A program made the translations under genes and the position numbers. The notes beneath the pieces are model-generated. The model was not told the DNA's origin, made no database searches, and saw only the letters and a list, made by a program, of their open reading frames with translations. From JACQID01 sp035290885 (GTDB lineage: Archaea > Aenigmatarchaeota > Aenigmatarchaeia > GW2011-AR5): a stretch of 10,930 nucleotides of DNA. The stretch's first letter is position 1; the number at the start of each line of letters is the position of its first letter. Positions 6,566 through 10,930 of the stretch are shown piece after piece. The stretch is from assembly GCA_035290885.1 (NCBI GenBank), contig DATDTL010000006.1, positions 1 through 10,930 on the forward strand, in the 5' to 3' direction.

Positions 6566-6883
6566 TTTTTTTGGGGCGCCATTGAGAAAATCCACGATTC
6601 GTGCGGTTCTTGCCTTTATGGCAGCTATTTCGGCCTCTGCCAAATGTTTCAGATATTTCCCCTCTTCTACGGGATCTATCAGATGCAGGTCGTCGGCTTT
6701 TACGACAACGCGCTCTCCATACTGGCACAGTATGGAATAGCAGTCAGCGCCATTTCTTGGCTCTATAACCCTACCATAAGAAAGTTTTGTGAAGCCCGAA
6801 GGGAAGTACCCTACAAGATCCCCAGAACGGAATGAATTCTTTCCACTCTGCGTGCCCGGAAGCAAAGGAACATAATCCGGCAT
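6560..6883 (-). CDS. Small hypothetical protein, possible SH3-like beta barrel
   Basis: A 107-aa protein I do not recognise. Residues about 20-70 look like a run of short beta strands (GDLVGYF, YGRVIEP, CYSILCQYG, RVVVKADDLHLI), a pattern seen in small SH3/Tudor-like barrels. Residues 72-101 form a likely amphipathic helix, and the last residues are APKKL. There is no signal peptide and no catalytic motif. The start at 6883 is supported by a TATA box 22 nt upstream, so it has its own promoter. Its stop lies within the promoter of the E1/E2 operon, so its transcription could influence that operon. Codon usage looks like that of the neighbours. Confidence 0.65.
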   Translation of the reverse strand: MPDYVPLLPGTQSGKNSFRSGDLVGYFPSGFTKLSYGRVIEPRNGADCYSILCQYGERVVVKADDLHLIDPVEEGKYLKHLAEAEIAAIKARTARIVDFLNGAPKKL

Positions 6884-6905
6884 TATTGTCTTAAGAAGGA
6901 TTATT

Positions 6906-6913
6906 ATTAAAAA
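6906..6913 (-). promoter_or_regulatory. TATA box of the 107-aa gene
   Basis: TTTTTAAT on the minus strand ends 22 nt before the ATG at 6883. It sits in the short gap after the thioredoxin-like gene's stop codon. Confidence 0.55.
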
Positions 6914-6917
6914 TCAT

Positions 6918-7181
6918 CTACTTTCCCAGCGCCCATTTCTTCAGTCCGTCATAGTCCGCGGCGCCGCAAATAAACTTGCTGGTCTTCTTGTTGTAAAAGA
7001 AAGGAACTCCTCCGCACCTGCCCTTGTCTATCTCCATGAACTTGCGCGCGTTGGCCTGATTATGCCACACTTCAACCTTCTCGAGAACAACTCCTTCCTC
7101 CTTTTCAAGCCGCTCAACCAGCGGCGCCATCAGGACGCAGAAGTGGCATTCCGTGCCGTAGAATTCAATGAGGTCTCCCAT
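6918..7181 (-). CDS. Small thioredoxin-like protein (CHFC active site)
   Basis: An 87-aa thioredoxin-fold protein, probably a cytoplasmic thiol-disulfide oxidoreductase. The redox motif Cys12-His-Phe-Cys15 follows the first strand (LIEFYGTECHFC), and Pro60 in GGVPFF is the expected cis-proline opposite the active site. Extra cysteines lie at 56 and 72. The length fits a mini-thioredoxin or glutaredoxin-like form lacking the first helix of classical thioredoxin. It lies between the acetyl-CoA synthetase alpha gene and the E1/E2 operon but has its own TATA box, so a specific link to those enzymes is not shown. The redox partner is unknown. A glutaredoxin versus thioredoxin assignment is not possible from sequence alone. 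Confidence 0.82.
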   Translation of the reverse strand: MGDLIEFYGTECHFCVLMAPLVERLEKEEGVVLEKVEVWHNQANARKFMEIDKGRCGGVPFFYNKKTSKFICGAADYDGLKKWALGK

Positions 7182-7203
7182 GATTACATTTTTCTTGCGC
7201 AGG

Positions 7204-7211
7204 TATAAAAA
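7204..7211 (-). promoter_or_regulatory. TATA box of the thioredoxin-like gene
   Basis: TTTTTATA on the minus strand ends 22 nt before the ATG at 7181. It lies only 3 nt after the acetyl-CoA synthetase alpha stop codon (7215-7217). Confidence 0.65.
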
Positions 7212-7214
7212 GTC

Positions 7215-8576
7215 TTACTTGGTGATGTAATATTCAGCCAGCGCCTTTATCGAGCGCACCGCCGCCTCCGGATACTCGAATGTCGGTATCCCGTTCGCTT
7301 CCAGATTCTTGCTTAGGAGCTCTGTAAATTCGCCGCCCGTGGATACCACGACGATCGGCTTCCTTTTCCTATCGTTCATTTCCACTATCATGTCCACTAT
7401 GTCAGTGGTTATGCGCGGCGTCTGGTACAAAACTATTAGCAATATCGCATCAATGGCGCCATCAGCCAGCGCGGCTTCCATTACCGTTTTGTATCGCTCG
7501 GTCGTCGCATCCCCTACAAGGTCGAGCGGATTGCCTATGTTCACAAGCTTTGGCAGTTGTTTCCTCAGAATTTTGCGGGTAACCTGCGACATCTCCGCCA
7601 TCTTCAGGCCGTTGGTTATGACGTAGTCAGTGCTAAGGACGCCGTAGCCCCCGCCGTTGGTGATTATCTGCACCCTGCTGCCTTTCGGCCGCACGCACGA
7701 TTCAAGAATCCTTGCATAGTTGAACATATCGTAAAGCGAATCAGCGCGTATTATTCCCGCCTGCCTGAAGGCACCGAAGTATATCTCGGCCGAGCCGGCA
7801 AGCGAGCCCGTATGAGACACTATGGCATGCGAGCCCTGCGCAGTCACGCCGCCTTTTATCACGATCACGGGCTTCTTCTTTGTCACGTTCCTCGCCGTTT
7901 CAAGGAATTTCCTGCCGTTCTTCACGCCCTCTATGTACATGCATATCACTTTCGTGTCCCTGTCGCTGCCCATGTATTCCAAGAGATCCGATTCGTCTAT
8001 GTCGGCGGCGTTGCCGTAGCTTGCGAACTTGGCGAAGCCGTATCCCCGCGAAGTCGCCAAATCCAATATGGCAGAACCTACGGCGCCTGACTGGCATATG
8101 AACGAAATCCCGCCCTTTCCGGGCCGAATAAGCCTGTATCTGGGAAGAAACATCGTGTCCAGTTTTGTATGCGAATTGAATGTGCCCAAGCAATTCGGCC
8201 CTATGGCCCTGATTTTGTATTTCTTCAAAAGCTTCTTCAGCTTCTCTTCGCCTTCTGCGTTGCCTACTTCCCTGAAACCGGCAGTAACTATGATGACGTT
8301 CTTAATGCATTTCTTCCTGCATTCGCCAAGGACTTTGAAAACGAGTTCTGTAGGCACGGCAACGACTGCCAATTCTATCTTTTCCTTGACGGCATTTACC
8401 GAAGGATACGTTTTCAGTCCCAGTATTTCTGAAGCGTTCGGGTTTATGGGAAATATCTTCCCTCCATAGAGGCCGTCAACGAGATTGCGGATTATGACGT
8501 TGCCTACTTTGCCGCTCTCGTGAGAAGCCCCGATGACAGCTATGCTCTTTGCCTTGAAGAATGGCTCTAAATTCAT
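7215..8576 (-). CDS. acdA: ADP-forming acetyl-CoA (acyl-CoA) synthetase, alpha subunit
   Basis: Catalyses, with the beta subunit, acetyl-CoA + ADP + Pi to acetate + ATP + CoA, the archaeal route of substrate-level phosphorylation. The 453-aa protein starts with a CoA-binding Rossmann domain (SIAVIGASHESGKVGNVI, 11-29). It continues with two succinyl-CoA-ligase-like domains (IGPNCLG 125-131; GGISFICQSGAVGSAILD 155-172). The phospho-acceptor motif VSHTGSLAGS has His255, matching the alpha-subunit phosphohistidine of the Pyrococcus enzyme. Length agrees with about 460 aa in that family. The beta subunit is encoded divergently 64 nt away rather than downstream. A CTTTAAGT box sits 28 nt before the ATG, implying a leader of a few bases. 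Substrate preference (acetate, branched-chain or aryl acids) is not readable here. Confidence 0.94.
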   Translation of the reverse strand: MNLEPFFKAKSIAVIGASHESGKVGNVIIRNLVDGLYGGKIFPINPNASEILGLKTYPSVNAVKEKIELAVVAVPTELVFKVLGECRKKCIKNVIIVTAGFREVGNAEGEEKLKKLLKKYKIRAIGPNCLGTFNSHTKLDTMFLPRYRLIRPGKGGISFICQSGAVGSAILDLATSRGYGFAKFASYGNAADIDESDLLEYMGSDRDTKVICMYIEGVKNGRKFLETARNVTKKKPVIVIKGGVTAQGSHAIVSHTGSLAGSAEIYFGAFRQAGIIRADSLYDMFNYARILESCVRPKGSRVQIITNGGGYGVLSTDYVITNGLKMAEMSQVTRKILRKQLPKLVNIGNPLDLVGDATTERYKTVMEAALADGAIDAILLIVLYQTPRITTDIVDMIVEMNDRKRKPIVVVSTGGEFTELLSKNLEANGIPTFEYPEAAVRSIKALAEYYITK

Positions 8577-8604
8577 GGTATCAATATAGAATTCCTAACC
8601 CGAA

Positions 8605-8618
8605 ACTTAAAGATTTAT
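8605..8618. promoter_or_regulatory. Overlapping divergent TATA boxes for acdA (-) and acdB (+)
   Basis: On the minus strand CTTTAAGT (8612-8605) lies 28 nt before the acdA ATG. On the plus strand AGATTTAT (8611-8618) lies 22 nt before the acdB ATG. The two boxes share bases 8611-8612, so the promoters are back to back. Confidence 0.55.
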
Positions 8619-8640
8619 TCAGCCCTCCACAATTAAAACA

Positions 8641-9255
8641 ATGAAAGTGCTTGCCGAAAACGAAGCTGAAGCGTTCCTAAAGAGATGCGTGCCGGTCGCC
8701 AAGAGCGTGACGCTAAAGACGCCTAAAGGATTCTGGAAGCCGCCCTTCGTCCTGAAAATCGTGTCAAAAAAGGCGCTGCACAAAAGCGACATAGGCGGCG
8801 TAAGAATAGTGAAGAAATCAGAGGACGCAAAGGAAGCTTACAATGCCCTATCAACCATAGCCAAGAAAAAGAAGCTTTCGCCTTATTCCATAATCATGCA
8901 GGAATATGTCCAAGGCGTTGAGATGATTATAGGCATCAAAAGCGACCCTGCCTTCGGCCACGCGATAATGCTCGGCACAGGCGGCACGCTGGTTGAACTG
9001 ATAAGGGACGTTTCCTTCCGTATATGCCCTGTAACGGAAAGGGATGCCGCTCAGATGATTGAAGAATTAAAATTGAAGAATCTCCTTTACGGCTTCCGCG
9101 GCGCGCCGAAAGCAGACGTAAATGCCCTGAAAAGAATCGTGGTCAAAATCTCGCAACTTCCACAAACGCACAAAATCACAGAGATGGACATTAACCCGCT
9201 TATCGTAAGCACGAAAGGCGCGAAAGTCGTTGACGCGAGGATAGTAATGGAATAA
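8641..9255 (+). CDS. acdB: ADP-forming acetyl-CoA (acyl-CoA) synthetase, beta subunit (ATP-grasp)
   Basis: The nucleotide-binding partner of the alpha subunit. It receives the phosphoryl group from the alpha-subunit histidine and passes it to ADP. The 204-aa protein has an ATP-grasp fold. FVLKIVSKKALHKSDIGGVRI spans residues 36-56, where His47 matches the beta-subunit phosphohistidine of the Pyrococcus enzyme. QEYVQGVEMIIGIKSDPAFGH follows at about 87-107, then LGTGGTLVEL, and a C-terminal EMDINPLIV metal/nucleotide motif. It is about 25-30 residues shorter than typical beta subunits, and the missing part appears to be the helix before the LKI strand. The start is supported by a TATA-like box 22 nt upstream. 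It is transcribed away from acdA. Confidence 0.93.
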   Translation: MKVLAENEAEAFLKRCVPVAKSVTLKTPKGFWKPPFVLKIVSKKALHKSDIGGVRIVKKSEDAKEAYNALSTIAKKKKLSPYSIIMQEYVQGVEMIIGIKSDPAFGHAIMLGTGGTLVELIRDVSFRICPVTERDAAQMIEELKLKNLLYGFRGAPKADVNALKRIVVKISQLPQTHKITEMDINPLIVSTKGAKVVDARIVME

Positions 9256-9274
9256 ATTTTGTGCGAATCCTAAT

Positions 9275-9279
9275 AAAAA
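9275..9279 (-). terminator. T5 tract ending the 441-aa gene transcript
   Basis: ATTTTTATT on the minus strand lies 3 nt after the stop codon of the 441-aa gene. The same 27-nt gap carries T4 on the + strand (9257-9260) just after the acdB stop. The gap is a compact convergent end region. Confidence 0.4.
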
Positions 9280-9282
9280 TTA

Positions 9283-10608
9283 CTACAGTCTGCCACTGTA
9301 TGCGTTATTAATAATTTCCAGCTCTTGCTTCGTATACAACCCCCGCTCTATTTCACAAACAGCCGCCTGAACACGCGAAGCCATATAATCTGCAGTATCT
9401 ATCTGAAGATTTCTTGCCGTTTTGGCAAGTTCAGGAAAGCTTCTGCCGCCTTTATTCGCATATAAACTTTTCGCACGAATTTTCGGGATAATGCATCCTC
9501 CCAATCCGGAATCCCGGAGCGCATCATACAAAGCAAGCTCAAAGTCCTTGAAATATGATGTTTTATGGGCTTTTGCCAGAGCACCCGCCATACGGATAAA
9601 ATCCTGAACTTGGGGCATTTCTTGATGCATGAGCCCGGCATAAAAATTCGTTTGCCCCCACTTCTGATCCACATATGGAATCACATCCACGGTTTCCTCG
9701 CGATGCCATCTTACGGGATTTTCCATCACAACTCTCTTTTTCCTTTGTTTGCTAATTCGCTGCCCAACATAAATTCCTGGGAAATCTACATCTCCGTTGC
9801 CGCGTGACATTGCATCAGCAAGCATTGCCGTTTCCGGATGTGAAAGCAGCCATGCTGACAAAACTATAATGGAATCGCGCCCCATGTCTTTGCCTATACA
9901 CAACATATATGGCACCGGTCTTCTTTGAGGTATATATGCGCCAAGTTCTCTCATCAACATAGCAAAAAGCGGGTGATACGTGGGCATTGGCCTATAGTTC
10001 CATTTCATATAGTCGTAGAACGAAAGCCCTGCGTCCTTGTTCCTTCGCCAACGCGGATTATAAATTTCATATTCTCCTCGAAGAAGATTCACTGCAGCAG
10101 CGCCGGCTGCGGTTTCAATTTTTTCCAGAGGACCGCCAGTAATAGGATATAATTCAGCACCTATCATAGTCTCGCCTTTGCAAATTTCTTCAATGGATGC
10201 TATGGTAGAAGACGCCTCTTCCAATTTCACCCCTCTTGCAACAAGAGCACGCAAAAGTTGCAAAGATCCTGGATTTGCATCCGGAAGCCTCATGAGATGT
10301 GGAAGTCCTCTTGTTAAATATTGTCCGGTATTGTACATATTGTCAGTTAAAGATTCCTCACTACGAGCCGTCCAAGCTGGGGTTTCCTTCAGCCTCCTTG
10401 AAATATCATCGGCAAAAGGTGTTCCGAATAAAGGCATTCCGCGCACGAACTCTGTCGCTTCCTCACATTTCTTTAATAATTCGTCTTGTCTTATTCTATC
10501 CTTACGATTTCTCAAATCATCATCAGTTGCAAACGGCGGGTTCAACACGGTATTTCTTAATTCGTTATCCGTTTCTATATCAAACAGGGACAACTGAAAA
10601 TCTGACAT
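9283..10608 (-). CDS. Hypothetical protein of 441 aa, no recognised domain
   Basis: I do not recognise this protein. It is soluble-looking, without a signal peptide or clear membrane segments, and mostly helical with aromatic-rich stretches. Visible features are an N-terminal QLSLF (5-9) followed by an acidic tract, and a charged helix at about 31-55. An Ala-rich helix runs 163-178, FYDYMKWNYRPMPTYHPLF lies at 197-215, and a hydrophobic strand-helix unit PYMLCIGKDMGRDSIIVLSAWLL spans about 233-255. A basic cluster ISKQRKKRVV is at 285-294, and regular C-terminal helices run 390-436. No P-loop, zinc site or obvious nuclease motif stands out. The start at 10608 is supported by a TATA box 22 nt upstream, shared with the divergent 61-aa gene. 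Its GC content is lower than that of the metabolic genes by eye, which may mean recent acquisition. Confidence 0.8.
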   Translation of the reverse strand: MSDFQLSLFDIETDNELRNTVLNPPFATDDDLRNRKDRIRQDELLKKCEEATEFVRGMPLFGTPFADDISRRLKETPAWTARSEESLTDNMYNTGQYLTRGLPHLMRLPDANPGSLQLLRALVARGVKLEEASSTIASIEEICKGETMIGAELYPITGGPLEKIETAAGAAAVNLLRGEYEIYNPRWRRNKDAGLSFYDYMKWNYRPMPTYHPLFAMLMRELGAYIPQRRPVPYMLCIGKDMGRDSIIVLSAWLLSHPETAMLADAMSRGNGDVDFPGIYVGQRISKQRKKRVVMENPVRWHREETVDVIPYVDQKWGQTNFYAGLMHQEMPQVQDFIRMAGALAKAHKTSYFKDFELALYDALRDSGLGGCIIPKIRAKSLYANKGGRSFPELAKTARNLQIDTADYMASRVQAAVCEIERGLYTKQELEIINNAYSGRL

Positions 10609-10629
10609 ATCATGCTGAAAACTAAAGAC

Positions 10630-10638
10630 TTTTTATAG
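10630..10638. promoter_or_regulatory. Single TATA box shared by two divergent genes
   Basis: TTTTTATAG on the plus strand (CTATAAAAA on the minus strand) is the only good TATA box in the 51-nt gap. It ends 22 nt before the 441-aa ATG at 10608 (minus, CTATAAAA) and 22 nt before the 61-aa ATG at 10660 (plus, TTTTTATA). Confidence 0.65.
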
Positions 10639-10654
10639 TTTACTATAGACTATA
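10634..10654. repeat. Overlapping palindromes, operator-like
   Basis: TATAGT (10634-10639) and ACTATA (10642-10647) form a 6-bp inverted repeat. TATAG-A-CTATA (10644-10654) forms a second palindrome overlapping the first. The array overlaps the shared TATA box and the + strand leader region, a position suited to a repressor-binding site. Confidence 0.5.
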
Positions 10655-10659
10655 AATGA

Positions 10660-10845
10660 ATGTGTGAACCCGTAGCCCTTCAATGGACAGCGAAGGCTGA
10701 TCACGTTCTGGCAATGGTTGCCGCAAGAAACAATCTCCGCAAGCGAACCGCTTATCCTCAGGTGCCGGGAGAAATAGACACGACAGTGCCTGATTATGTA
10801 AATAGGGACAGACCCGTAGAACCTGTCTATGCGGGCAGAAAATAA
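10660..10845 (+). CDS. Small hypothetical protein (61 aa) divergent from the 441-aa gene
   Basis: A 61-aa protein I do not recognise. Residues about 8-27 are likely helical (QWTAKADHVLAMVAARNNL), followed by a basic patch (LRKR, 26-29) and a Pro-rich, acidic-to-basic C-terminal half ending VYAGRK. There is a single Cys (Cys2), no membrane segment and no zinc site. Support for it being a gene comes from a TATA box exactly 22 nt before the ATG, a clean open frame, and a T-tract (10847-10850) right after the stop. The earlier ATG at 10656 opens only a three-codon frame. Size and divergent placement would suit a small regulator of the neighbouring gene, but no DNA-binding motif is evident. Confidence 0.5.
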   Translation: MCEPVALQWTAKADHVLAMVAARNNLRKRTAYPQVPGEIDTTVPDYVNRDRPVEPVYAGRK

Positions 10846-10862
10846 ATTTTATTGTAGTTTAG

Positions 10863-10928
10863 TCAAGACATTTTCTTCGGTATTTTCTCTATAAATTCTG
10901 ATATTTCATAATAATACCATGAATTCCC
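10863..10928 (-). CDS. Possible C-terminal tail of a gene entering from the right (partial)
   Basis: On the minus strand one frame stays open from the right edge to TGA at 10865-10863, giving GNSWYYYEISEFIEKIPKKM plus a final Ser. This is a protein-like mix of aromatic and alternating charged residues. The other two frames hit stops sooner. At 21 codons it could be chance, and no family can be named. If real, it is convergent with the 61-aa gene, with only 17 nt between their stops. Confidence 0.35.
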   Translation of the reverse strand, partial: GNSWYYYEISEFIEKIPKKMS

Positions 10929-10930
10929 TT

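Noticed and set aside
10570..10602. FDIETD near the N-terminus of the 441-aa protein as a DnaQ/PolB exonuclease motif I
   Set aside because: No following strand or further Exo II/III motifs; the next residues are charged and Pro-rich.
1..10930. CRISPR array
   Set aside because: No regularly spaced direct repeats of suitable length were seen anywhere in the window.

Overview
The window looks archaeal. It carries an archaeal-type signal recognition particle (7S) RNA, an archaeal SepF-like division protein, a HerA-family ATPase, both subunits of the archaeal ADP-forming acetyl-CoA synthetase, and TATA boxes lying about 22 nt upstream of start codons, as expected for leaderless mRNAs. Together with a bacterial-style 2-oxoacid dehydrogenase complex and very compact gene packing, this suggests a small-genome archaeon, possibly a DPANN/Micrarchaeota-type lineage. 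The phylum is inference only.

Layout. 1-97: tail of an unidentified + strand gene, then a 124-nt gap with GC-rich hairpins. 222-1460 (-): HerA-like ATPase. 1562-2155 (-): site-2-protease-like metalloprotease, starting directly behind the SRP RNA (about 2174-2440, -). 2580-3199 (+): sepF plus a translationally coupled zinc-ribbon protein. 3230-6535 (-): tight E1-alpha/E1-beta/E2 operon of a 2-oxoacid dehydrogenase complex. 6560-6883 and 6918-7181 (-): a small hypothetical protein and a mini-thioredoxin, each with its own promoter. 7215-8576 (-) and 8641-9255 (+): divergent alpha and beta subunits of ADP-forming acetyl-CoA synthetase. 9283-10608 (-) and 10660-10845 (+): a 441-aa protein of unknown function and a 61-aa protein, divergent from one shared TATA box. 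10863-10928 (-): possible tail of another gene.

How it fits together. The dehydrogenase complex can turn pyruvate (or branched 2-oxoacids) into acyl-CoA plus NADH. The acyl-CoA synthetase can turn acetyl-CoA (or acyl-CoA) plus ADP and Pi into acid plus ATP. The centre of the window is therefore a candidate 2-oxoacid-to-acid, ATP-yielding module; its E3 subunit (dihydrolipoamide dehydrogenase) is not here. SRP RNA, the intramembrane protease and SepF relate to membrane and division functions. The right end (9283-10930) is lower in GC by eye and contains only genes I cannot recognise. It is the most likely place for something undescribed.
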